From IMG/VR virus record IMGVR_UViG_3300026512_000024, positions 1-43,612 of that record: a stretch of 43,612 nt of DNA. One strand, 5' to 3'. The notes under the pieces are model-generated. The model was given only the letters and a program-made list of their open reading frames with translations. It searched no databases and was not told the origin of the DNA. Made by a program: the position numbers and the translations under genes. This DNA is from a virus. Of the stretch, positions 28,855-39,100 are shown in pieces; positions within the stretch are counted from its first letter, which is position 1, and the number at the start of each line of letters is the position of its first letter.

Positions 28855-29336
28855 CAACAACAATAATTTGTGCATTCTTAGGTGCCTATGGTGGCAAGGC
28901 AGGGACCAGTAAGGCATGGCGTAGGTTTGGAATACCGATTGCCCTGACGTTGCTTCTCTCCTCATCCCAGCACCTCCTTAAGTATGCCTTGTGTTTCTTA
29001 GGGATGTCTATACCCCTATCTCTGGGGTATGGCATCCCTGACGAACACGATGAGGGATCAACGCTGGGCGTTATCTTTTATAACATCTTTGGCGGGCGTT
29101 GGTGCGATTTTGCGTTGCGAGTGACATTGTTCATTTTGACGATGTTACCTGTAATCTTTATCGCAGATTTAGGGAGATGGCTTGTGGCAACGTTCTATGG
29201 CTCATTATTGGTGGCACCGTTTGTTGGCGATACGTTTGTTAAGAATGAGCCAGAAGTATGGGGGCTTAATTCGGAGGATTTAATTTATTATGGAACGTTA
29301 GGGTTTTGTGTATCGTGGTCAATGATAAAACTGTAA
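28830..29336 (+). CDS. polytopic membrane protein (168 aa)
   Basis: GTG at 28830 is preferred, with GGAGG six bases upstream; a longer frame from 28803 lies within the previous gene. At least four hydrophobic segments: IIIVATTIICAFLGAYGG, IPIALTLLLSS, ALRVTLFILTMLPVIFIAD and LVATFYGSLLVAP. A YGIPDEHDEGST loop lies between. It lies upstream of the lysis genes and could be holin-like, although it is larger than usual. Membrane location is sure; function is not. Confidence 0.7.
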   Translation: MEKGIIIVATTIICAFLGAYGGKAGTSKAWRRFGIPIALTLLLSSSQHLLKYALCFLGMSIPLSLGYGIPDEHDEGSTLGVIFYNIFGGRWCDFALRVTLFILTMLPVIFIADLGRWLVATFYGSLLVAPFVGDTFVKNEPEVWGLNSEDLIYYGTLGFCVSWSMIKL

Positions 29337-29551
29337 ACAGGTGGGGAGTTAAGTTTGTATTGGAAGATTTGGCGTTCAGGGAGCACTGCAAAAAGTTGAT
29401 GAGGTATGCGGATATGTTGAGAAAGAGAATGAGAAATAAAGAAGAGTTTTTTAGGACGATAAGTATGCGGGTATATTTCGATGTGTGGGGTTTATTCGAC
29501 AAGGAGGAGCGAGATGGTAGTGTTTGCGGAGAAACTGAAAAAGTTGGTTGA
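29306..29551 (+). CDS. unrecognised basic helical protein (start uncertain)
   Basis: TTG at 29306, GTG at 29315 or TTG at 29360 are all possible; AGGTGGGGAG lies 11 bases before the last. Core HCKKLMRYADMLRKRMRNKE is helical and basic. It overlaps the membrane-protein gene before it and the coiled-coil gene after it. Function unknown. Confidence 0.45.
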   Translation: MCIVVNDKTVNRWGVKFVLEDLAFREHCKKLMRYADMLRKRMRNKEEFFRTISMRVYFDVWGLFDKEERDGSVCGETEKVG

Positions 29552-29990
29552 GGAGGTAGGGAAATTAGCTGATAAGTTGGAAAAGTCTGTCTTGGAGACG
29601 GATAGGTTTAAGAGGAAGTTGGAATTGGATAATCAGAAATTAGAAGAAGAGCGAGCACAATTATTCCGAATGAAAAAGTTGCTGGAAGAAAGAGAAAAGG
29701 CAATAGAAGAGAAAGAGAAACAGTATGGCAAAGTCGATGAAGCATTGGCTAAAATCAAGAAAACGGAGGAGCAAATTAAAGCATTAGAGGAAGAAGCTAA
29801 AAGGAAGAAACAAGCTTTAGATGAGAAAGAAAAAGAGTTGCAGGAAAGAGAAAAAGAAATAAGTCAGCAGGAGAGGCTTTTACAAAAACAAAGAGATAAA
29901 TTAAAGAAGCAATCCGAAGATTTGGCAAGGAAAGAAAAAGAATATAAGCAAAAGATAGAGAAAGAATTGCTAAAAAGATTAGGGAGGTAA
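29514..29990 (+). CDS. coiled-coil protein (158 aa)
   Basis: ATG at 29514 is chosen for AAGGAGGAGCGAG. Practically the whole protein is one long heptad coiled coil rich in K and E (KTEEQIKALEEEAKRKKQAL). No membrane segment. Long coiled coils near lysis and fibre genes may be tail-length or virion-assembly factors, but this is unproven. Confidence 0.7.
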   Translation: MVVFAEKLKKLVEEVGKLADKLEKSVLETDRFKRKLELDNQKLEEERAQLFRMKKLLEEREKAIEEKEKQYGKVDEALAKIKKTEEQIKALEEEAKRKKQALDEKEKELQEREKEISQQERLLQKQRDKLKKQSEDLARKEKEYKQKIEKELLKRLGR

Positions 29991-29991
29991 A

Positions 29992-30255
29992 ATGCACATT
30001 AGTGGTGCTATTTTTGAAATGGCAGCCAAGAATGGGATGTTCTTTATAGATTGCAAGAATAAGGGCGATGATCCTAATACGCAATATTATTCTTTCGGCA
30101 ATGAGCGTGGTGACTTTTATATAATGCGGATATGCACGTTGGAGGATGGGCTGGAATGCAGGTATGCGGTTTACAGGAAACAAGCAAACTATGAAGAGAT
30201 TTGGAACAATCGAGAAAACATTAGTTACGATTATATCTGGAAGGCTAAAAAATGA
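29992..30255 (+). CDS. unrecognised protein (87 aa)
   Basis: GGGAGGTAAA before the ATG, one base after the coiled-coil stop. Predicted beta with YSFGNERGDFYIMRICTLED. Its last four bases overlap the next possible start. No family recognised. Confidence 0.65.
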   Translation: MHISGAIFEMAAKNGMFFIDCKNKGDDPNTQYYSFGNERGDFYIMRICTLEDGLECRYAVYRKQANYEEIWNNRENISYDYIWKAKK

Positions 30256-30272
30256 AGGAGGGTAACGCAGGC

Positions 30273-30521
30273 ATGAAGGAGGAAACAATCGTGCACGTCC
30301 TTGAACAAAGGGTTAAAGGAATTGAGGATTTTTGTGCTGTCAGGAATAAGGAGACGGATAGGAAGTTTGAGACGTTGAACGATAAGATTGATAGGATTTT
30401 GGAGAAGATAATTGATTTAGAGAAACGATTGCAAAACCACTTACCTACTTGGGCAAGTTTTTTATTTGCTTTGTATTCTGCTATAATTGCGGGGTTAATA
30501 GCGGAGGTGTTGAAACGATGA
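30273..30521 (+). CDS. XhlA-like holin/lysis accessory protein
   Basis: ATG at 30273 has AAGGAGGG upstream (a longer start at 30252 has none). It has the layout of haemolysin XhlA proteins: an amphipathic coiled coil (residues about 1-55, DKIDRILEKIIDLEKRLQNH) followed by one C-terminal membrane helix (WASFLFALYSAIIAGLIAEV) and a short basic end. XhlA-type proteins work with an endolysin in phage lysis. The stop overlaps the endolysin start as ATGA, supporting a lysis cassette. Confidence 0.72.
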   Translation: MKEETIVHVLEQRVKGIEDFCAVRNKETDRKFETLNDKIDRILEKIIDLEKRLQNHLPTWASFLFALYSAIIAGLIAEVLKR

Positions 30522-30985
30522 GTAAGAAGAAATTGAAGTTTGGAGATGTCGTTGCAGCCGCAAAGCAAGTAGAACAAAATGTTCCCTTTTGGGCTCTCGT
30601 CCTTGCAGGAGAAGCAGCCGGAGAAGGGGAACAGGGATTAAGGGCAGTTGCCAGTGTAATGTATAACCGTGCCAAGAAAGGGAGAAAATACTGGGGAGGC
30701 TCTGATCTTGATAGCGTTGCAAGGCAGAAGGGACAATTCTCTGCTGCAACACTTCCTAAACCAAGATTGATGAAACGATATCTTGAAGTAAAACCAATTG
30801 TAGATAGGATTGTTCAAGAGATTAAGACAGGGAGATTTAAATCTAACTTGCCTGATTATGTTACTTACTATTGGCGATACGATATTGACCAAAAAATGAG
30901 GAAACAACCTTGGACTAAAAATTTAGGAACATATAAAAGAATAGGGAATCATATTTTCTATTACGAAAGGAGAGACAAGAAATGA
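30518..30985 (+). CDS. SleB/CwlJ-type cell-wall hydrolase (endolysin)
   Basis: 155 residues from ATG 30518 (GCGGAGGTGTTGAAACG upstream). Hydrolase_2 family pattern: VLAGEAAGEGEQGLRAVASV then MYNRAKKG, QKGQFSAA, and KNLGTYKRIGNHIFYYERR. The first Glu of AGEAAGE is the catalytic residue of SleB-like lytic enzymes, which cleave peptidoglycan glycan strands. No signal peptide or binding domain, so it needs a holin. It partners with the XhlA-like gene immediately upstream. Confidence 0.85.
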   Translation: MSKKKLKFGDVVAAAKQVEQNVPFWALVLAGEAAGEGEQGLRAVASVMYNRAKKGRKYWGGSDLDSVARQKGQFSAATLPKPRLMKRYLEVKPIVDRIVQEIKTGRFKSNLPDYVTYYWRYDIDQKMRKQPWTKNLGTYKRIGNHIFYYERRDKK

Positions 30986-31398
30986 TTTACAAGATCACCA
31001 ACCCACTTCTCGTTGAAAGAATAGAGCCGTTAATCAACGAGATTAAGTTTGAGTTGGACAATGAAACGATTAAGCGAGTTATCATTGAGTATTTGCAAGC
31101 AGACGAGGGAATATTGTATGCAGAAGAAAAGGATGGCGAGCCGACGGGGTTCATCTTCGCAACGCCTATTTATTACGAAGGAGAAGATGTCTTACTCATC
31201 CAATTCTCATACATTCGCAGAGGCAACCCGAACACAGGGCACGAGTTTATGGCACGGTTGAGAAAGGAATGTCAGGAGAAAGGGATTAAAAAAATGTTGT
31301 TCATAACGAAGCGGAAGCCTGATGGGTTTATGCGGAAATATAAATTTACGCTTGAAGGATATGTGTTGAGCAAGGAGGTTCCTGATGGGGTTGTTTAG
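30982..31398 (+). CDS. GNAT-fold protein near internal virion genes
   Basis: 138 residues, ATGA overlap with the endolysin. The strand and helix order of N-acetyltransferases is visible: ILYAEEKDGEPTGFIFATPI, then VLLIQFSYIRRG, helix GHEFMARLRKECQEKGI, KKMLFITKRKPDG and the last strand TLEGYVLSKEV. The R/QxxGxG/A acetyl-CoA loop is poorly conserved. T7 gp13, an internal virion protein of the same size, has this fold too, so a structural role is as likely as catalysis. Confidence 0.65.
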   Translation: MIYKITNPLLVERIEPLINEIKFELDNETIKRVIIEYLQADEGILYAEEKDGEPTGFIFATPIYYEGEDVLLIQFSYIRRGNPNTGHEFMARLRKECQEKGIKKMLFITKRKPDGFMRKYKFTLEGYVLSKEVPDGVV

Positions 31399-32299
31399 TA
31401 AATTATTCGGATCTAAAAAGCCGAGAGTTGAGACGAAGGTAGTTGAGATACCAGAATATAAGAAGGTAAGGCAGAAGGTTGCCAATACCCTTCTTGGATA
31501 TATCGGGTCTCCTGCTCCAAAGTATCCTTATCAGAGGATTGCTGATTTCACACCTGATGAGAAAGAATATTTCACTAAGGCAAGGCAATGGGCAAGGCAA
31601 AGTGGATTGTCACCAACGTATTCGCTTGCCAAAGGTGAGGTTACTAAAACGCTGACTAATCAATATGATCCTACCACTTCCCTGTTTTATAAGGCAATGA
31701 GGGACGCTGCCTTGTATAATTTGCAGAAATCGTTAGATAAGATATCTGACTTCTCGGCAGGCGGAGGGAGGTATTGGACAGGAGCACGAGCACGGTTGCA
31801 ACAAGAGGCAACGACACAAACTACGAATGAGTTAAATAGGATATTAGGGAACCTCGCTCAGCAGGAGAGGCAAAACAGATTAGCCGTATTGCCATACGCT
31901 ACATCTATTGGACAGTATGAAGAGATGTTGCCGTTACGTAGGGCTTCCGTATTGCAGGATATAGGTGAGTTGCAACGCAGGTTAGCACAGGCACGGCTTG
32001 ATGAGATGTATAGGCAATGGATGTTTGAGAATATGCAGTGGCCACAGTCCTGGCTTAATCTTGGTCTTGGGATGATACAGGGCGAGCCGATAAGTATACA
32101 GAATATAGTAAGACCGGGTAGAGCGAGTCTGTTTAGCAGATTAGTAAGTCCTCTTGCCACTGCGGCAGGGTATGCCCTTGGAGGGCATTTAGGTGGGATG
32201 TTAGGTGGGGCATTAGGTGGGCCAGTCAGTAATATAGGTGGCACAGGTTTATTATCGTCTTCGCCTTATAGTCTGCAAAATCTTTACGCTGGAATATAA
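31385..32299 (+). CDS. internal virion / ejection protein candidate (304 aa)
   Basis: AAGGAGGTTCCTG before the ATG. Basic N-terminus MGLFSKLFGSKKPR, a long helical centre rich in A, Q, R and E (residues about 75-220), and a Gly-rich hydrophobic C-terminus (AAGYALGGHLGGMLGGALGG). Such combinations are common in podovirus ejection proteins, which line the DNA channel and insert into the envelope. It is the first of three adjacent proteins of this kind. Confidence 0.7.
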   Translation: MGLFSKLFGSKKPRVETKVVEIPEYKKVRQKVANTLLGYIGSPAPKYPYQRIADFTPDEKEYFTKARQWARQSGLSPTYSLAKGEVTKTLTNQYDPTTSLFYKAMRDAALYNLQKSLDKISDFSAGGGRYWTGARARLQQEATTQTTNELNRILGNLAQQERQNRLAVLPYATSIGQYEEMLPLRRASVLQDIGELQRRLAQARLDEMYRQWMFENMQWPQSWLNLGLGMIQGEPISIQNIVRPGRASLFSRLVSPLATAAGYALGGHLGGMLGGALGGPVSNIGGTGLLSSSPYSLQNLYAGI

Positions 32300-32310
32300 G
32301 GAGGATAACG

Positions 32311-33114
32311 ATGGCATACGTAATCGGCAACACAATATCGCTCCCTGAAGCACAAGGGAACTTTGATGTTATCTCCTCAGCACTCGGGCAAGGCTTATAC
32401 TCAGGATGGCAGAACTATTTAACACAACAGGCCCTGAACAGATTAAGGCAACAGTATAACCTCGTCCCTGTGACAGTGACTGATGAGAATGGGCAGTTAG
32501 CGATAAAGTGGGTATATAAGAAGCCAGCAGAGGAAAGGTTGCAGGAAGCCGTTAAGGCAGCGCAAAAATTAGGCATACCGATAACTAATGTTGGCTTGAC
32601 GGAGAACGGGGATATTGTAACGCAGGGAGATTTGTTGGGTCTTACGGATAGGTATTATGCTCAAGGAGTTAATCCTGCAATCAATCCACTTTCTTTTGCA
32701 ATTACATCGCAGTTTCCTCAATTATCAACTACTATTCAACAACCGCAACCACGCAAACATAGTTTATTTCAAGATGCCATTCGTAAGATTAAAAGTTTCT
32801 TCTCAACCCCAAAGGCCAAAGCACAGACAGGATTAGTCCCAACAGGGACACCTGTCCTGCCTCAAAAGGCCTCGCCCGGTCTTGTCGGACAGGCGGTGAA
32901 GTTGTTGAAGGGAGAGAAGAAAACCAAAAAGCCAAGTTCCTTCCTTGAGGTAAGGCTGAGATGGCCAAGCGGGGAGGAGCAGTGGGTAGATTACCAGACT
33001 TGGAGGCAATACAAAGATACAGATTATCAAGGTGTAAAACCGCTGGAAGTTAAGCCGAAGAATGTATCGCAGAACAACTCTTGGTATTACAAAAAATATT
33101 TCGGCTTGGAATAA
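32311..33114 (+). CDS. internal virion protein candidate (267 aa)
   Basis: AAGGAGGATAACG before the ATG. Helical N-terminal part (QGLYSGWQNYLTQQALNRLR), a low-complexity proline-rich middle (residues about 140-185), and a C-terminal beta segment (FLEVRLRWPSGEEQWVDYQT). No enzyme motif. Located between the other internal-protein candidates. Confidence 0.68.
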   Translation: MAYVIGNTISLPEAQGNFDVISSALGQGLYSGWQNYLTQQALNRLRQQYNLVPVTVTDENGQLAIKWVYKKPAEERLQEAVKAAQKLGIPITNVGLTENGDIVTQGDLLGLTDRYYAQGVNPAINPLSFAITSQFPQLSTTIQQPQPRKHSLFQDAIRKIKSFFSTPKAKAQTGLVPTGTPVLPQKASPGLVGQAVKLLKGEKKTKKPSSFLEVRLRWPSGEEQWVDYQTWRQYKDTDYQGVKPLEVKPKNVSQNNSWYYKKYFGLE

Positions 33115-33126
33115 GGAGGGTATCAA

Positions 33127-36100
33127 ATGCCGATATCTCCTCTTGAGTCAATGATAAAACACGGAGGGCGTCCTACCCTTGAGCAAAATATTGCCGATAT
33201 TGGTAAGGCAGTAATACGTGGCACATCTGTTGTCCCTGAGTCGCTATCTGGCATTGTCAAGATGGGAGAAGATATTACGGGCTTGCAGGGAACGTGGGAT
33301 GATAGATTGGCACAAGTTGCGGAGAGGTTGAGACAAAGGTTCGCCCCATCTCCATCGTTGCAGGAAGGTGGATTTAAGTATAGACCTGTGATGTCATTGT
33401 TGTCAGGGATAGGAGAATCTACGCCCTATACCTTAGGCACTGCAGGGGCAGGTGCTCTTGTCAGTGCAGCGACACGGTCTTTGCTTGCAGGGTTGCTGAC
33501 ACAGATGGGATTGGTTGGCGGCCTTGCCTCAGGGCAGACATATAAGGAAGCAAGGGAAGCAGGAACTAAACCATCTAAGGCAGGCCTCCTTGCAGGGTTG
33601 CGAGGTATCGGTGAGGCGGGGCTTGAGTTTGCCCCTGCGGAGACGTTCCTTGCGAGGTTATTTGGCAAAGGTAAAGGAGGCCTTGGTAGAGCTATCCTTG
33701 AGCAAAGTTTGGCTGAGGGGATAACTGAGCCTGCACAACAGGTGTGGGAAAACTTGTTAGCCAAAGCCTATGATCCCAACCGTCCTTTAATGCAGGGTGT
33801 CCCTGAGAGTGCCATTATTGGTGGTGCGATGGGTGGATTGATGGGTGGCGGTGCTCACTTGTTCTCAGGAGCGACACCTTCCCTCGTTGAGGCAACACCG
33901 CAACCTGAGACTGATTTGATGAGGGATAAAGATTTAATTATTGAAGAGACACCGATTGAGGAAGTCAGGGCACTGCCATATTATCCGTTGATGTTGCCCA
34001 AGGGGAAGACCCCTGCCTCTGATAAGGTTATTCCATTACCGCCACCTCCTGAGACTAAGTTAGTGAGTAAGAAGCCGATAGTGTTGCCTGCACCTTCTAA
34101 AAGTGAGGTTGCGACAAAGAAAATAACCAGAGATATTATTCAGCAGAATCCAGATGTAATTTTCGTTTTTGGGGATAATGATTTAAGGAGAGGCAAAGGA
34201 GGACAGGCGTATTCTGCAAGAGGGGAGAAAAATGTTTTAGGAATACGGACCAAGAAAAAGCCTGCTACAACAGAGGATAGTTACTACACAGATAAAGAGT
34301 TTGAGCAAAATAAAAAGAAAATTATTGAAGATGTTTTGCGAGTTAAACGAGCGATCGATGAAGGAAAGAAGGTTTACCTCTTTCCCAAGATAGGAGAAGG
34401 CAGGGCGGAACTTCAGCGACGAGCACCTAAGACATATGCTTTTCTAAAGAAGGCATTGGATACTCTTAAGAAGTATGCTGCTCAAAAAGGTGCTTTAGTT
34501 ACGTCGCTTGAAGAGAAGGTAACTTCTGTCCCTACCAAAACAATGCCAATGCGTTACGGAATTACAGCAGAGGATGCTTCAGGGAGAGCCAAAGAGTTTC
34601 TCCAGAAAAACTTCAAGGCAGGGCAAAGGGTTCCTCTTACAGTTTTGATGGAGAAAGGGTTACGCACTGCCACGACTCGTGCAGATAAAGGTTATTATAA
34701 AGTAGGAGATATTGTTAATATAGGAGGGAAGAAATATAGAATTAAATCAATAGAGAAACCAGACTTTTCTACACCTGAAGGAATACGGAAATGGGAGGAA
34801 AGAGAAGGTTGGTCCTTTGAAGCAATTAAACGCAAATACCCAAGTATCTATAAACAAATCACCAATCCTCAAGCACGGCAATTTGTATTGGAACCAGTGA
34901 GAGAGAAATCTTCTACCCTTAAAAGAGGTTTTACTCTTTCAGTAACTCCTGAGCCTGACAAGGTTAAAGGGCCATTTAAGGCTTCTCTTGCAACAGCGTA
35001 TATAGGTTTTGGAAAACGAGATAGTTCTACTTATCGTTATGCTTTAGACGCCAAGAAGCAAGGAATACCTGTCAACAAGGGCAAATATTCTCCTGATGAT
35101 GTAGTGTTTGCTTCTATAAATGGACAGCCTTCTCGTGCTGCTCTCTTGAAAACGTTCCAAGAAGTTAAGAAAGCATTAGATGCTGGAGCGACTGTTCTCA
35201 CGGATTCAGACACTTATTTAGCCAAGAGTTCGTATAATCAGGGTGAAAAGATGTTGGCCCGTATGTTGCGCAAGGCAGGATATGAGGCAACTCCACATCC
35301 TGATAATACATTAGTAAACGTTTGGCGGAGAGGCAAGCCTAAAAAACTCCTCCCTGCCAAAACAAAGACATTCACCCTGCCAACTACCAAGACGGTGATA
35401 CGGGAAGTTGAGAGCCCGATTTATAGAAAGAAGACGCCTCGTGAGGTATATCGGTTGAAGTTGAAGCCAAGCGGGGAAGAGATTTTGTTTGAAATAGTCA
35501 GACCATCGCAACAGTTGCCTACGGAAGAGACAATTGCACCGCAGAAAAGAATAAGAGAGAGTTACAGAGAAAAGAAGTTGGCCCCTGAAGAGAATGATTA
35601 TCGCTGGCTTCAGGTAAGGCAATTAGCACATATTCTGCAGGGAGAAAATATCTCAAGAGATAATCTCATCCATATCCTTGAGAATATGGGATGGGAAGGC
35701 GATGCTGCAGAGTCAGTGGCTGACAAAATACTGGCAGGTGAGGTTAAACCGTTAGATCCTGAGAAGTTTCAGCAGATCTACGACTTTAAGCAAAAGAAAA
35801 GGTTGGAAGCACCAACGGCAGTCCGATTTAATGTATATACCAAAGATGGGGATTTAATTTATACTGGTTACGGCACTCCGAGAAAGATTCAACAGGCAAT
35901 GCGAGAGATTGCTACTGAGGCAAGTCGGGGTGTTAAGTTTCAGGATATAATGAACAAGGTCAAAGAAGAGTTCCCGTCCCCTGAAGAGACGACTACTCTA
36001 ACACCGCAAGAGGCTATTAAGAAGATGTTGTTAGGCGAAATAACAACGCCTGAGGCTATTCTTGCCTTGACCAGACACGGATATACTCGTGGACAAGCAG

Positions 36101-39100
36101 AAACAACTGTTAACGCAGCGTGGGAGAAATACGCCTCTACAAAGCCGTTCATCCAAGCCAAAGATTTGCAGGCATACATTAAGAAAATGCAGGATGAAGG
36201 GATTGATAAGAACGAGGCGGTGAAGTTGTGGATAACCAGACGTGCAATGGAAGAGGGAATGTCTGAGGCTGAGTATGCGAGGAAGGTTATAAATGAGGCA
36301 TTGCAGAAACCAAAGGTAACATCGCAACTTGCCTACATCCGCAAGAATCTGTTCCCTGACCTTTCAAGAGATGACTGGAAGGCGATAAGGCAACAGGCCG
36401 TCTTGAATAATCTCATAGATTCACAGCCTCACCTTTTCTCAAGGGAGGATACCCTTGAAGATATAAAGAGAAAAATTGAGGAGAATGTCAAAGGCATTCC
36501 CAAGCAGGAAAGAGAAAAGTTAGCCAAGCAGTTATACAACCTCAAAGAATCAATCATCCCTTACGATGATGAGGTTGCCTTAACTTCAGATTTGGTTGAA
36601 GATTTGTTCTACAAGTCTGCCTTGTATGAGGCATTCCCGAAACACGGTGAAGGAGCAAGGCGATTGTTCAGGCTTTTGGAGGATGAGTCAGGGGAGATTA
36701 AGTTTGCCCCTGAGGATTTTGATTCTTTGTTTGACAAGGTGAAACTGCTCTCCACTGCCGTGCCTGTCCTTGAGGCAGCAGGGCCCGAGACTGCAGCGTT
36801 GGTGCAAGACGCAAGGGATATGTATGAAGGGATGGCAATGGGGTATTCTCAAATAACGCAGTATCACAGGAAATACTCCGACTTGATGAAATCATTACCT
36901 AAATATGCCCAAGAGAAATTGTCTCAATGGTTCAAGAGAAATTACGATAGAACGAACACAGATAGGGCTACCTTGAGAAAAGAGTTCCACACATTCTTAT
37001 CCCGCAATCCTGCCATCCCGAAAGAGAAGGCGCTGAAGTTGTTTGACTTAATCAGGGATATGAATGATTTATTGAACCTGTTTTATAGCGAGATTGAGTC
37101 GCTATACGATAACGATTTGTTATTCAAAATCAACATCATTGACCCTGACGCAATACGGCTACCCAATGGTGAAGTAATATCAAGAGGGACGGCACGGGTT
37201 AAGGTGGGAACTAAAGTATTGGCACAATCTACGCCTGTTGTTCAGGCAGAGATACAATACTTCACCCAGCAGGGTATAAGGAAGCAATACATCACCCTGA
37301 AGAAAGAAGGGGATTGGTTTAAAGAGTTAGAGAAGATTGCCAGAAAGCGGTTGCAAACTGAACTGCGACCTTGGGTCAACTACATCCCACATTACAGGGA
37401 AGTGAAGGTCGGCTGGTATTGGGCAATCATTAGAGATAACACAATCAAGAAAGGCAATAAGACAATATTCGCCAAGGCATATCCTAACAAAGAGACTGCC
37501 TTGAAAGAGGCAATCAAGGAGGCCAAGAGGAGAGGGCTTGACCCTGAATCAAAAGAAGTTGAGATTGAGATTAAACAGCACCAAGAAAACCCAGATAGTA
37601 TCCCTATCGATGTCCTGCCAATTGAGGTTGAAGGGTGGCTGGCACGCTTGGGTATTGACCCTGACAGTGATGAGGCAAGGAGGATTGTTAACGACCTAAA
37701 GAAGCGGAGCGGTTTCTATTCTCACTTCATCCGTTCTCGCAACATTGACGGATGGATGGACACGCTGGATGGTTTCTTGCGTGGGTTCATACAATCCTTC
37801 AACTCAGCAATGTTCACTTACCAGAGATTGTATGCCAAGAAATATATGCTTGAGAAATTGCGGAAGATTGAGAAGAATGAGAATTACTCCAAGACGATAA
37901 AAGGTTTAGCCAAGAAGTTTGTTGAGTCTTATACTGAATTTGAAAAGTTAGGGAAGTTCAGCCGAGCCTTGCTAAAGACAAGGGCATTCCTCTATATTTA
38001 CGCCTTACAGAATAAGGCAACCTACGTCCTGCAAAATATCACAGAATGGATACACTCCATTCCTGCCGTAATTGACGCTTTACAGGAACGTGGGATTAGT
38101 GAGGCAAAGGCAATTCCAATTGCCTTAAAAGCATTTGCCAGAGTTTTCAAATCTCCCTCCCCTGAAATCAAGGCACTGGAGGCAAAGGCAAGGCGAAACG
38201 GATTAACTGACTACAAGACGTGGCTTAAATATGAGTTGCACCCTGACGCAATGGACACGCTTCTTGAGTTCTTGGCAGATTTGGATGTGTTAGGGAAAGA
38301 ATCAGAAAAGTTTTCCTCACAGGTAACGTTCCGTGTTGGCCTTGAGGTAGCGAAGGAAATAGGCCTCAAGGGTGATGCAGCGTATAAGTTTGCCCGAGAC
38401 TTCCTTCTTGGCAAGGGCAAAATATTTATGACTAAGGGGAACAAGATTGGGGCATACCTAATAGCCAACCCTGCCGTATCACGGGTGCTCTACCCTGTCT
38501 TCACCACTGTGGTGGCAGATATTCTGGGGCGTGTGTTTGTGGCACCGAAGATATCTAAGACTTTATTATTCTTGCTTATGTATGGCCTACTTGCAGGGGT
38601 AGAAGGGTTGCCCTTTGTTAATAAAAAGAAATTCTCCGAGATAAACAGTCCGCTTGAGGTGATATGGCGTAAAGGTATATTAGGGCTGGCAGGGATTGAT
38701 ACTGGGTTCCTGTCACTCAATCCTTTCTTCAGGGCAAAGTTCTACTTATCAGATAGGCCATATCAGACAATGCAGAAGGCTTTTGATTTACTTAAATCTG
38801 CTTTTCAAGTTGCCTCTATTGGTGCCTTCATCGATTCAATAACTCGTGCTGCAAGGATAGCAGATAAGTATGATCTATCGCTCGGGATGTTTGCGTTAAT
38901 CTCCACTCCTCTTGGAGGTTTGCAACACATCATTAAAGGATTACTGCGAGCAACTTACGGCGAACGGGTATATAATAAATATAGAAAGCAATACAAAGAC
39001 TTGGGTTGGAGACCATCTACCCTGAAAGACTACATCTACGAAGCATTGGATATACCTACAAGTGGCAGGTTTGATGCTTGGCAGAGATACAAGAAGGGTG

